From Carnegiea gigantea (Eukaryota > Streptophyta > Magnoliopsida > Caryophyllales > Cactaceae): a stretch of 64,000 nt of DNA. Below the pieces are notes generated by a model, which was not told where the DNA came from, searched no databases, and saw only the letters and a program-made list of their open reading frames with translations. A program made the translations under genes and the position numbers. The stretch lies in the NCBI GenBank assembly GCA_029747015.1, contig JAKOGI010000003.1:1088501-1152500 (forward strand), read 5' to 3'. Position 1 is the stretch's first letter; each line of letters starts with the position of its first letter. Positions 47,597-59,460 of this stretch are shown here, one piece after another.

Positions 47597-50500
47597 ATGG
47601 CGGCCACTTCCAATTCATTCCTCATAACCACAACCCCGCATTCAAGGCTAGCCCTCAAGACCCCTAGACAGGTTACCGTCTTCGCCAAAAATGGCAGCCC
47701 TTTTCCCTCTTTCCGGCCTCGAAAACCCGCCCTCGATGAAGAATCCGACGAAGGGGGCAGTGCTAATACTAATCGGAACCCATTTCAGTTCAAGTGGGGT
47801 AAGATTTCTTATGTCAAGTCTCTGATACCGGTGGTCAGTAGTCCACCAGCGTTCGCCGGCCCGGCTAGGCGGAAGGACACCGGAACGGTCTTTGTGGCCG
47901 GGGCCACGGGTCAGTTTGGTGCCAGGGTTGCTCAGATGCTGCTCCGACAAGGGTTTCGGGTCCGCGCTGGGGTGCCCGACCTTGGTGCTGCTCAAGAGTT
48001 GGCTCGATTTGCTTCTGAATATAAGGTGTGCTTCATCTTGTATTCATTTTATCTTTGTTTTTAAGAATGCAACTGAGGCCTAGGGGACAGTGTAAGCGGA
48101 TTCGAACCTAGACTTCTTGCAACTAACTAGGCCCGCATTCATTTTTATCTTTCTTAGTCTGTCTTTTGGATGATAAGTTTAGACCTGGAAATTGACCTTT
48201 ACTAATTGCAGGCTTGGATTATGTGAAAGGGTATGTGACCTAAACGTTAGATATGATAACACTTGAATTAGAATTTAGGCCCCTAGAGATTACTGGCCTA
48301 GAATTTGCCTGATCAATGTTCATGGTGTCTTGTTGACAATTTGTTGGATAAACCCGAACTTTGAATGCTCAACTTGAACTTAGTTCAGCAAGAATAAATG
48401 TTTCTTGGGTGTAATTGAAGACATTCAGAAGGTAAAATTGGATGAGTCCATTACGACAATGAAAACTTCGAAAATGTTAAACATAATTTGTGGGTGTCAA
48501 GTATGACGCTGATACTAGTGACTTGGTCCAACTTCAACTTCTTTTAAATGTAAGGTTATGATTCGCATGCTATTTCATCTACATTGAAGTAAGTTTTCAG
48601 TTTCTTTGTGATGAACAATTGGCAGATCATATCAAGAGAGGAGTCAAAGCGCCTAAATGCCGTTGAGTCTGTGTTTGAGGATGCAGAATCAATAGCCAAA
48701 GCTATAGGGAATGCAAGCAAGGTGGTTGTTACCATTGGTCCAACGGAGAATGGCCCTGCAGACAAGGTAACTACATCAGATGCCCTGCAGGTGGTAGAAG
48801 CAGCTCAGCTGGCTGGTGTAGGCCACGTGGCAGTTATTTATGATGAGGCTGCATCAACAGCCTCCCCAACCAGTGTACTCAATGGGATCTCCACGTTCTT
48901 CAATAACCTATTCTCAAGATCTCAGCCATTGACTATTGCCGAGTTTTTGGAGAAAGTCATTCAAACAGATGTCAAATACACATTCATCAGGTCGACATTG
49001 ACAGATGACTTCTCCCCTGAGAGTGATTACAATGTTGTCGTGGCAGCTGAGGGAAGTGCCAGCAAAACCGACTACAAAGTAATGTAATGTATGCAAAAAT
49101 GAATGTTTATTTTTTTCGTTGGTTTTCCCTTTGTTTTACAAAGATTTTGTGATGCCCTGTTTTTGGCTTTTAGATTCTTACTGTAATGTTCTGCTGCTAT
49201 TGCCAAATGTAGGTATCAAGGTTGCAAATGGCTGCACTGGTGGCTAACCTCTTCTCAAATACAGGAATAGCAGAAGATAAGGTAACAATTTTCATTATTT
49301 GTGATGATCGTAAGTTAGATAGACCATGGTTAACTCGCATAGCAACATGATTTTATGGCAAGAGCCCAAGAAGGAATCTAATTTTGGTTAAATAATTTAG
49401 AGAGTCTATTATCAATTGCAGTCTTGACATGTCTTAGTATAATCATGGGTATCATGCTTTGTATCTTCTGAGCCATGCATATTCCATTCAGAGAACCAAA
49501 CAGATAATCCTTTGGGTGTAAACAAGATCCTATAACTACAAAGCAGCCAGGATTTCAACAGTGGTCATTGAGAATAATCAAATTCCTTCTGATCTGTGTT
49601 GTTTCAGGCTATCTGCAATTCTGCATACTGAATTCCCAATCAAAAGCCTATGTTAGACAAAATTAGTGTAACCAAGTAGGAAACCATTGTTGTGCTACTT
49701 GTAAAATTCATGGTCCTGGCAACAAAGTTTTTGACCTAGTATGGGGTGGTTCTTTGCGGCCTAAAGATTCTATGGCATCTGGGCATAATGGTTTTAACAT
49801 TTTCATCCAAAACTGATGCCTAGTTTAGGAGGGAATTATGTTTCTTTATGTAGATAATTGATTTTTTTTTCTTTTTCCTTTCTTGCCTTTCCCCGCTTGC
49901 ACTTCAGGTTGTGGAAGTTTATACAGATCCGTCAGCCCCAATGAAGCCTCTAGATGAGCTTTTCAGGTATCATGCTCTGCAAGCTGTACTGTGACTGAAG
50001 TATGTAGCTTCTTCAATTAATTGATGCTGAAGTCTTAGCCTAACTTTTGTTTGCCAATTGTTTGAATAACAACACTAACAACAATATCCTAAGTAGATCT
50101 TGCCAATGGTGAGATCAACTAGGAATATTAAATTAGAAACCCTCTTCAATAGAAGCCCGTAAAGTAGTAAACGATAACTTACTCCATCAGCATATGCATT
50201 TGTAACAAACCATGCCTTTTATAGTGTCATCCCTGAGGATGGAAGAAGGAAGGCATATGAAGAAGCACTTGCGAAAGCAAAGGCCGAGGAGGAGGCAAGA
50301 AAAGCTGAAGTGCAAGCCCTTGAAGCAGAAGAGGCTAAGAGGAGACTCAAAGAGGAAATGAAAAGGGTATCAGAACAAGAAGCACGGGCACCTAGTCCAG
50401 CAGAGGAAGCGAAGCAGAAGGCAAAGGAAGGAGGAACCTCAGTGAATGGCTTTGTAAACAAAGCAAAAGACTTGGCCACAGGGTTCTCCTGGGAGAACTT

Positions 50501-50756
50501 TGGATCACAGTTAGCAAGCATGGTGAAAACCCTAGATCTTCCAACTATAGAAGTCGAAATTGCCACTGTACAAGGAAAGGCTCAGAATTTGTCTGCCCAG
50601 AAAGCTGTGATCAAACCTACCCAACAAGGAAAACCAAAATCCAAACCAAAACCCGAGCCAGAAATTGAAGAGAGAGGTGAAGAGGTCAAGGTGGAAGTAA
50701 AAAGCTTTTTCGGTGGTCTAGTCAAGCAAGAAACTTACTATATTGATGATGACTAG
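47597..50756 (+). CDS. PTAC16: pTAC16, plastid transcriptionally active chromosome protein 16
   Basis: Nuclear-encoded chloroplast protein found in plastid nucleoid/transcription preparations and at thylakoids. Its biochemical role is not settled. Exons 47597-48025, 48626-49078, 49213-49281, 49908-49966 and 50225-50756 join to 1,542 nt (513 residues). Residues 1 to about 40 look like a transit peptide, rich in Ser/Thr and basic, with few acidic residues. A Rossmann-type NAD(P)-binding motif follows, TVFVAGATGQFGARVAQ, with glycines at 102, 105 and 108. The conserved SRLNAVESVFEDAESIAKAIG-like region (here KRLNAVESVFEDAESIAKA) and SPESDYNVVVAAEGS fit the family. The C-terminal third, after VIPEDGRRKAYEEA, is a Glu/Lys/Ala coiled coil, then a lysine/proline stretch, ending KSFFGGLVKQETYYIDDD. 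The fold is related to atypical short-chain dehydrogenases, but catalytic activity should not be assumed. No break was seen. Confidence 0.94.
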
Positions 50757-51440
50757 AAGATCATCCTGCCTACTCACTGCCAAGATTAGCATGAATTTCT
50801 GGGGCATTGTGGCTGCGGGGTTCTTCTGGTTTCTTGTAATTTTGAGTGTATGAATCATGTTTTAGAGTCTATTTCTTCCTTCCTGGAATGACTACCTACT
50901 TTGGATATGCTTCAATCTAAGGTTGATGTAAATTTTTCATTAAGAGCCTGAAAACCTGTCTTATTATATGTTCCCCATAAGCAATGATAAATTTGTTTCC
51001 ATGCACAAGTACCAAGACCATGCAGTTGTTGTGGGTGAGCAAATTTCATCTGGACTTATCTAAATTTTCTTAGCAAATGTGTGCACCAAATTCCTCAACT
51101 CCCCTCCGTCTGTTTCAAGTATCATGTTTCCTGTACCCCTTGCCTCATTTTTTTGAGAAAACTACTGTAGGAGCTCTTTTGCTTAGAAGGACTAGATTCC
51201 GATTTGCAAATATTGTACTTTTTTTGTTATCATTCGTAATCGGGATCACTAGATGCAAGTAAAATAAGTAAAAAATGACTAAGACAAGTGCACTTGCCAC
51301 AAGGCCCAAAACCAACAACTGCAACGCCCGCTCCAAGTATTTCTTAAAGCACTCGCTATAGACAATTAATACAAGTACCGTAACTACTACAAGTATTTAA
51401 CCCTTTCAACTTCTAATAAGCAACAGCCTTAACATTAACG
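50757..51440. other. 3' flank of pTAC16
   Basis: Probable 3' untranslated region for the first 200-250 bases, then intergenic sequence without recognised genes. Confidence 0.5.
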
Positions 51441-51448
51441 CCTATAGC

Positions 51449-51782
51449 TCTATTTGACAAACAGCTATTAGCTATTTGTACTAGCTATTAGCTGTTAACT
51501 GTTTGAATCAGCTGTTTGTATTAGTTGTTTGAATTAGTTATTTGTTGAAAAACTGTTTAGTAAAATTAGCCGTTTTTGATAAAATAGTGAGACAAAAAGC
51601 TAATTCTTCAAAAAGTTCATCCAAAAATTAATGGAATTAGCTTTTTCGAGCGAAAAAGCTCTTCTACAAAGTCTTTTCTTCAAACACCCAAATTAGCTTT
51701 TTTGCTTGGTCAAACAGCTAATCTTAGTCAAAAACACTCTTTTTGACCAAAAAGTTCTTCAAAAACTATTTGCCAAACACCT
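51449..51782. mobile_element. hAT-like MITE
   Basis: The 334-bp element has ends TCTATTTGACAAACAGCT and, reversed, AGGTGTTTGGCAAATAGTT. It is flanked by CCTATAGC (51441-51448) and CCTATATC (51783-51790), an 8-bp target duplication with one mismatch. The interior is rich in AGCTATTAGCTATT and AAAAAGCTAATT words. Non-coding. Confidence 0.65.
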
Positions 51783-51790
51783 CCTATATC

Positions 51791-52571
51791 ATCCTACTAG
51801 AAGCATATACACCCCATAACTGCATCACTATATATATTAAAAAAGTAATATACGACAAATATATGTGAAAAATATATACACGTAACCAAAATAATAAGAG
51901 TTTATACTCCTAATAGCACATAAGAAATTGCCCTACAATAATAGCAATGTTGGATAGCATTTTGGCATCAACACTTAAATTTGAGCAAATGGAATTTCAT
52001 ACTTGTTTTCCCTTTTCTTTTAACCTCTCCAGTCTCTACTCCAACTGTCTACAGTGTGCCCTTTTTTTTAATGCTTACGCTAGATTAGGGTTACTTAAGT
52101 TAACAACCCCCCAAAGAGAAGAAAATAAAAAAAGACGCAATGCACAAATTTACTTTTTATAAGTTATTTTCACATAGTAAATCGCAATATGAAATAAACA
52201 ATCATGACACGGATGGCAGTTAAAGTGAATCAAGACAGTTCAGATCAACTCGTTTAATAAATAGATCACTTTCACATAATCCTTGAAAAATAACTTATAT
52301 CTACTGCAATTAAAAAAACTAACATGTTTGCAAGTTAAATAGCTAAATCGTGTTAAGTTTGATTGGAGTCGATCCAGTTTATGTTTTTCTTAGTATTTAT
52401 AGCCTATAAATTGGATTTAAATGACGTTATTACATTGGATCAACATTTTCCAACTTTAATAGCAACTGCCTTAGTAGGCAAAGTTTTGAGGTATTAATAC
52501 CAAAAATTTAAGTTCACATTTCGCAGTCACCTTTGTCCTTACACCGAATAATGTAATCATCAGGATTTTTT

Positions 52572-52602
<31 letters not shown>

Positions 52603-52888
52603 TGCGGTCATGTTCAGACGTGTGCTTGTCTCTAACGGAGACAGAGCATGACTTAAGCTCAACCCTTTCGGGTCTCACGAGAAAAACAGACAGGACTCGC
52701 CATATCCCTGAGTGAATTAGGCATGTGGCGTGCCTGGGCTTACAACAACAGCCACAATTAAAGTAAAACCTCCCATAAAACTTGAATTTTGCTTTTGCTC
52801 ACATGATCCTTTCCACCATTAGATAAGATTTTGTTGCTAATCCAACGGTTAAAGTTATCTAATTCCCCCAAGGCAAGCAACATGTTTT
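51791..52888. other. Intergenic sequence with a G19 tract
   Basis: No gene recognised. T-rich text leads into nineteen guanines at 52584-52602. After this a less AT-rich segment (52603-52750) holds CCCTTTCGGGTCTCACGAG, of unknown origin. Confidence 0.5.
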
Positions 52889-52969
52889 ATGATCTCTTCT
52901 AACCCTCTGTTTATTTGTAAATTCCATTCCCCTTACTCAATTTTACGGTCACAACTCTACCACAAGAGG

Positions 52970-55869
52970 ATGGCCTTTTTATCAGACAAAAACATCATTA
53001 ACACTCTGTACAAACCACTTACACTAACAGGATTCTTCCTGCTGCTCTTCTATATTTTCTTGTGTAATCTCCACCTCAATCCACCTTCCCTGAAGTACAA
53101 CTTGGCTGAATTGAGACGGCCTGGAGCCCCTCCGCCTCTTTACGATGATGAAAACATCACGTCTGATTCACATCCCACCAACATCAGTCACATTGTAATC
53201 GCGATAGCCAGCTCATTCAACTCATTCAAGTTTAGGAAACCCTACATCGAGTCATGGTGGCGACCCAATGTAACTAGGGGCTACCTCTTCCTAGACCGCC
53301 ACCCCTCCGGTTTTCTTCCGTGGGCTCCTACGTCTCCCCCATACCGGATCTCTGAGGACACGTCCAGGTATAACCCATACGACAGGCACCCCATGAGGGA
53401 TGCCATAAGAATGCTGAGGGTTTTCTTCGAGGCCTTTAGAGAAGCCCGTGAAGGGGTGAGGTGGTATGTGATGACAGATGACGATACTATACTTTTCTTG
53501 GATAATTTGCTGGATGTTTTGTCAAAGTATGATCATACCAAGTACTTTTACATTGGGGAGAATTCAGAAACAGTGCAGTCTAATTTTGATCACTCTTTTG
53601 AGATGGCTTTTGGGGGAGGAGGGTACGCTGTAAGTTACCCTCTTGCTGAGGCCTTGGCTAAGAATTTGGATGTTTGTATTAAGAGGTACCCTTCTTTGTA
53701 TGGAAGTGATCATATGATGCAGTCTTGTGTGGCTGATTTGGGAGTCTCTCTAACCCATGAAAAGGGGTTCCATCAGGTAAGCTGCCTTTGTTAAAATTCA
53801 CGGAATTAAAAATTTATGCATATATGTTTAATGGTAGTCAATTGATCAGTCTAGGTGATATCAAACGCACTTAGCTTGGATCAACTCGACTTTCTGCATC
53901 TAATGCGCCAAATAGGGTTGGGCTGGGTAGAAGGAGCTTCAAAGGGTGCCCACCTGTTTTTGCTATGGTTGGGTGTCTGCTTTACCGAATGGAATTACTA
54001 GACGTTGCCTAGTCAAGGGTGTATTAAGACAATTTGATATAATATAATTTTCTATGCTTTTCAAAAAAAATTAAAAAATAGGGGTGCACTGGTACAAGGT
54101 AATGCTTTAATTTCAACAACATACATTGGACTCCTAACAATATTTTTGGAAGCAACGTTAAGTTTGTTTTTTTTAATCCATGTGTATTTATCTATATGGA
54201 TTTCATGATCCACTAGTCTTGACACGAAAAAGTACCTATTTAACCCGTTTAATTAAATGAGTTAAATAAGTTAATTCATTTTTTCATTTTTTATTTATCC
54301 ATTTACTTTTTATTAGATAATTAAGAATATAAAAATTTTTAGAAATTATGAACTATGATGAATCTAAGGAATTTCAAAGAGTAATTATCTAATGTGATAT
54401 GTAAACTTAATTTTTAACACTGTAATTACGTATTAGTTGAAAATATTAAATGCATAAATAGTCAATTAAGTGACTGAACTTGACCTGTTTATCTTAAACG
54501 GGTTAAGCGGGTCAACCCGTTTAAAAATTAAATGGGTACAGGTCAAGATTTTTCAACTCGTTTAATAAACGGGTTAGGTTCAGGTTGAGAAATTCTCAAC
54601 CCGTTTAAGTTCAACACGAACCCGAACCCGACCCGACATAACCTATTACCCAGCTCTAAGCCACCCCACCCTAGCTTGACTCGAGCTTAGGATAAGTCAA
54701 TCTGCTTATTTGACCACCATTATTCTAATGTTACAGATTGACTTACGCAAAGACATATCAGGGTTCCTAGCATCACTTGCACAGTCCCCATTGGTATCTC
54801 TTCACCATATAGATGCAGTGAACCCTCTCTTCCCCTCCATGAGCCGAACCGAGTCGCTTAATCACCTCATGAAAGCAGCCAGACTCGATCAGTCGAGGCT
54901 TTTGCAACAAACCATCTGCTATGAAAGCTCAAGAAACTGGTCCTTTTCTATTGCATGGGGCTACTCAGCTCAAGTGTATGAATCAATAATACCCCCAAGT
55001 GTACTGGTAAAACCCCTCGAAACGTTTTCCCCATGGAGAAAAGGTCCTAAACAGGCTTTCATGTTCAATACCCGGTGGCTCTCTAACAACCCTTGTGAAA
55101 TGCCTCATGATTTTTACTTGGAATCTGTTGACAAAATTGCTCAAACAGATGAGATTATTACGAGCTATTCTCGACGATCACCAAGGAGAATGCCGCCTTG
55201 TTCCTCATCAACATCATCGAATCATACTTCCTCTGATCTTGTTGGGGACATTCAAAAGATCATCGTTTTGTCGCCTCCTACTAGCTACAGTGCTGCGGTA
55301 AGTGTGGTTTAATAATCCAATCTTCAGTTCAATAAATTCTAACTGAAATGATAAACATTAGATATACGCAAATTACATTATACAGTAAAACTGAGTGACC
55401 CGCATTAGATTAGCTTAGGTAAATCCAAACCCGAATAAAATGGTCGATATCCTATGTAAAGCAATCCTATTTTGATCCCAATTATAGATTGATGCGACCT
55501 AACACAATCAGTCCTAACATTTATTTAACAATATTGATCCTTTTATGTGAACAAATTCATGGACCAATCGATAGGAGACCTAACAAATGACCACTACTCA
55601 CAATATCAGTCGGAACTTTTATATAACAATATTGATATTGATTCTATTTAGCTATAAGTTTACTGGAGTAATTTGAATGAAATAGACCAACTTTTAAGAG
55701 TACACCCACAATATAATTAGGGTTTTTCATTTTGATAGATTGTTTAATTGTTTTGTAACAGGGTGGAAGTAGAAGAGAGTGCTGTGACATTCTGGATCAA
55801 GTTGAGAAGAATGTGACGATGATCAAGTATAGAGCTTGCATGAAAGATGAGATTACGGGTGTTGAATGA
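52970..55869 (+). CDS. DUF604 / GT31-like (Fringe-type) glycosyltransferase
   Basis: Predicted type II Golgi membrane glycosyltransferase of the plant DUF604 family, related to Fringe and GT31 beta-1,3-glycosyltransferases. Donor and acceptor are unknown. Exons 52970-53776, 54737-55297 and 55762-55869 join to 1,476 nt (491 residues). A short cytoplasmic tail is followed by a membrane anchor at about residues 18-36 (LTGFFLLLFYIFLCNL). Then come SHIVIAIASSFNSF, the region around YIESWWRPN, and the metal-binding DDD at residues 170-172 (RWYVMTDDDTILF). FGGGGYAVSYPLAEAL, YGSDHMMQSCVADLG and GFHQIDLRKDISGFLAS complete the catalytic part. The C-terminal domain includes QQTICYE, WGYSAQVYES and RECCDIL. 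An in-frame ATG at 52889 would add 27 residues; 52970 is preferred because it gives the usual short tail before the anchor. No damage is seen. Confidence 0.92.
54230..54655. repeat. Transposon-like segment in intron 1 of the DUF604 gene
   Basis: The right half is dense with CCCGTTTAA, AACGGGTT and GAACCCGAACCCGACCC words and ends ACCCAGCTCTAAG, resembling the end of a class of plant hAT-like MITEs. The left half is AT-rich, starting near CTTGACACGAAAAAGTACC. Clear inverted ends and target duplication were not found. Confidence 0.4.
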
Positions 55870-57636
55870 CCAGGTTTTAAACACTAGTGATGAGATTAAT
55901 TTGACGATTTTTCTTCTTTTTTTGGTCAGAGAAATTTGATGATTATTAAGTGCTAGATCTCGATCAAATCGTATATGTTTGAAGAAGCTGCATCTCTCAT
56001 CTCACACTAAAAAAAGCATGAAATTAGATTAGGAATGTCTAATTGTTTCATTTGTATGAGATTGGAAGTCGATCTTTTATTTATTTTTTTTTAAACATAT
56101 CTTTTACAATAAGCATTTTCAGTATCCCCTTTTTAATCCTTGAAACTCTGTTAAATAACTATTCGTTGCTCAAGAGAGGATTACACGAACCCAACCATGT
56201 CGGGCTTAATAAGGTTGTTTGAGCTTCATTTGACTTAACTTGAAGCCAAGCTTTGATTGCTGAGCTCGTGAGTTTATAGAGTCAACATAGTTTAGTAACG
56301 ACTTACAATCTTACTAAAGACGACAATTTTCTGGGTACTAACTAGTATATTTGGTAAAATCTTTAGATCTATACCAAATATTGAGATTTGAACCTTATCT
56401 ATATCGATTTCTATTCTCAACGCCTCATATACACCAAAACAATTGGTTTTCCCCTCACAGGAAACAACGTACTACGTTGTGCTTTGCAAATAGCTGCATT
56501 GTGGTTGATTGAGTGCCTCTGGGCCGGCCTCTTCCATGTGTGGGCTTGTGGCCATTTGTTCCTTTCGGGTTATCCACGCTATTCCTGAAGTTTAACAGTG
56601 CCAAAGCGGCCCAATTTTGACTTGATGGACGACATCGAAGCCCTGTTGAGCCCATTATCAGCCCGTTGCCAAGTACCGCCAGTCCACTAACACTAACATC
56701 ATTTTACACAGTAGAGAACAATAGAGATATTTTCTTCTATCCCGAAAAAAGAAGAGATATTTTCATCGTGCTAACAAGTATTATATTCTGCCATGGGGTA
56801 AAAATCAAGAGCTGAAGGTCTGCTACTTGCACGGTTGTTAGGGAGTAGGGACTAAGCACACATAGCTCTCACGTTACAGTCAAAAGTATATCACAAAAGG
56901 CAAAATAAAACAGCAACGAAAAAGAAAGCTACCAGATAGATTGATCTATCTCTTTGTAAATAGTGGCAAAGTTAGAATTTTAGAAAATGCGCATCGCAAT
57001 AAGAGTACAGATAATGTAAAATTTAAAAATAATTGTAAAATTAAAATTATGCGACTATAATATCTAATACACGTATGGTTGTCCAAGGCGAAAACTCCTT
57101 TTGTAATAAGAGTCCATTTATCCTACGGCAAATGAGCCCCAATTTTTCCAAACCCTACATTTTTAAGAGAATTGTCAAGAATTCTAATTTGAGAGAAGAC
57201 AGTTCAAACAAAATTCTTTCGGATAAAGCATGTGTGAACAACAGACGCTAAGAAGATATTCCACTTGTATATTCACACATTCATGCGCGTTTTCAAGTCA
57301 CAAGAATTAAACACATTAGAACTTTCTGCAAAAGAAGCAAGAATACGACCACTACTTTCAAATCCAAATGAAATGGGCTGAGAAAACCAGACAATAACAT
57401 GAAAAAATAACCCCAGAAAAAGGAAAGGAAATGAGAAGCTTATTAGATAAAACATGGCAAGGGCGAAACGGATAAGCCCAGGGCTAAGCTGCCTTTTTTT
57501 TAAAAAAAAAAAAAAAAGGGTTTGGATGAGGAGGGAGTTAAATCCAGATTCTCATTTCTACTTTTCTAGTAATGCACTTACGTCTGCGCATTCTAGACGA
57601 CTGAGCTAAATCACTTTTCTTGTATCTTAACTGCAT
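55870..57636. other. 3' flank of the DUF604 gene and intergenic sequence
   Basis: Probable 3' untranslated region for a few hundred bases. A T8/A15 stretch lies near 57493-57517. Frames at 56388-56655 and 57273-57455 have no family resemblance. Confidence 0.5.
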
Positions 57637-57639
57637 TAA

Positions 57640-58034
57640 GGGTCCGTTTGGAAGGAGAGTAAGTTAGAGGAGTAAGTGTAAATAAGATTAATGAGGAGAA
57701 AAAGTAAGGATGGTTAAATAAGAGTAAGTTTGGATGAGTATAAGAGTAAGTAAAAGAATTAACATATATACCTTCACTGAATGGATTAAAATAATATTAC
57801 ACTTACTACTTAGATTTTACGGGGGGGTAAATATGTAAAATTTACCTCCTTACCCTTCCTTACTTCTACACTCCATTTTGGATGGTAAAAAAAATGGAAG
57901 GTTAAGAGGAGTAAAGGGGAATAAGAGTTACTCTTATTTACTCCATTTTACACTCATTTTCTTACTTCCAAACAAGAGCAAAGGGATGTGCTCACTCTCT
58001 TTTACTCTCCCTTACTTCCCACACAAACAGACCC
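57640..58034. mobile_element. Tourist-like MITE, TAA target site
   Basis: The 395-bp element has ends GGGTCCGTTTGGAAGGAGAG and, reversed, GGGTCTGTTTGTGTGGGAAG. It is flanked by TAA at 57637-57639 and 58035-58037. The interior is GAGTAAG/CTTACTC-rich and largely self-complementary, so it could fold into a long hairpin. No coding frame. Confidence 0.85.
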
Positions 58035-58970
58035 TAAAGGCATATTCTTTTTAACTTATGAGAAGTATTGACTGGTGGCCATTATTTAAATATGCTGAAT
58101 CATGCTAAAATATGTTTAATAATACTGAATTGTATTAAAAATTGTTGAATGCTTATAATAAGTATTTATGATGAACGGAAAAGAACATGTATTATGTTAT
58201 ATTATCCATACGTTTTTTTGTTTCATCCGAACAAAGTTTTTTTTTCTCCCCCCTTTTGGGAAGGGGCTCAAGTCAATTGTCCCGACTGGCCTCACGTTGG
58301 CTCGACCACTGATGTGTGAGTCAACTTTTCATTTGAAAGTCGACCTTACTCTCATGGCTAATACTACTATTGCATTATATCCGTTATTTAGAGCTTATTA
58401 TTCCATCAACAGCAACTGCAATTACCTCAATAACAAAAGCATGATGCATTGCAGAACCACCCTGGAAAATCATGTTCTTTCCTTGCAAGCTTTCCATGTG
58501 ATTTGCGTCCAATTCACGCCTCTGTCCAGCATTTAAGGTGGTCTTGTAACTTTTAGGAAAATGCTGTTCAAATGTTTCGATTTTTAGAGCAACTAGTTCA
58601 TGCTAGCCATGAGAGGTTCTAATCACATAAATATGTTGATTCTTTAGGATCATCCAATAAAATCTGTTGTGTTGATTTTTTGCAGGACGTACAGCCATTA
58701 TCTCAATTCAAGTTGGGAGTACTATGCTTCTGAGTTCTGACAGAGATATGAATGTATACAGTGAAATACATGAATGAAACACTTGTCAGACAAGTTAGGT
58801 TTTCAAATATTGAACTGTGCCCGTTGAATTAAATTGAATTTAATTTTCAATTTTTTTATAAACTTTTCGAAACACTTGTCGATAATTTAATTACTAACTA
58901 ATTTACTATAAACAAAACTTGACCCGTCAATTGCACCCCTAAGAGGATTAATGATACAATTTTAGTCTTA
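58035..58970. other. Intergenic sequence
   Basis: The open frame 58168-58536 has no recognisable family and crosses low-complexity T/C text. Nothing else was recognised. Confidence 0.5.
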
Positions 58971-59457
58971 GGTCATATTCTCTTCGACTTTTGTTGTTTG
59001 AACTTATTTTCAATTAAAATTATCTAAACTTGTTTACTGAACTTATTTTGAGCTTATTTATTAAACTTATTCTGAACTTACTTGTTGAACTTTGGCCGTA
59101 TTTTATTCGACTTATTTTTTCTGAACTGAACTTATCCTGAACTTATTTCCTGAAGTACTTATTGTGAACTTACTTACTGAACTTTATTTTGAACTTATTC
59201 TAAACTTATTAATAACAAGTTTATGAACTCGTTAGCCGAACTTTACTCTGAACTTATTTGCTAAATTTATCTGAATTTATTCTTCAAAAAAAAGTCGAAA
59301 AAAAGAAGACCTTATTTTGAACTCATTAAGAATAAAATTTTGAACTTATTTGCTGAATTTATTTTAAACTTATTTTCTGAACTTATTTATTAAATTTATT
59401 TCTAAACTAAACTTATCTGAATTTATTTTTAAAAAATAATTTGAAGAGAATAAGACC
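58971..59457. mobile_element. MITE made of GAACTTATT words, TTA target site
   Basis: The 487-bp element has ends GGTCATATTCTCTTCGAC and, reversed, GGTCTTATTCTCTTCAAA. It is flanked by TTA at 58968-58970 and 59458-59460. The interior is almost wholly degenerate repeats of TGAACTTATT and ACTTATTCTGAAC. The TTA site suggests a PIF/Harbinger-type mobiliser. Confidence 0.78.
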
Positions 59458-59460
59458 TTA

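Noticed and set aside
58168..58536. 122-codon plus-strand frame
   Set aside because: No recognised domain; it crosses T/C-rich low-complexity sequence and has no homologue I can name.
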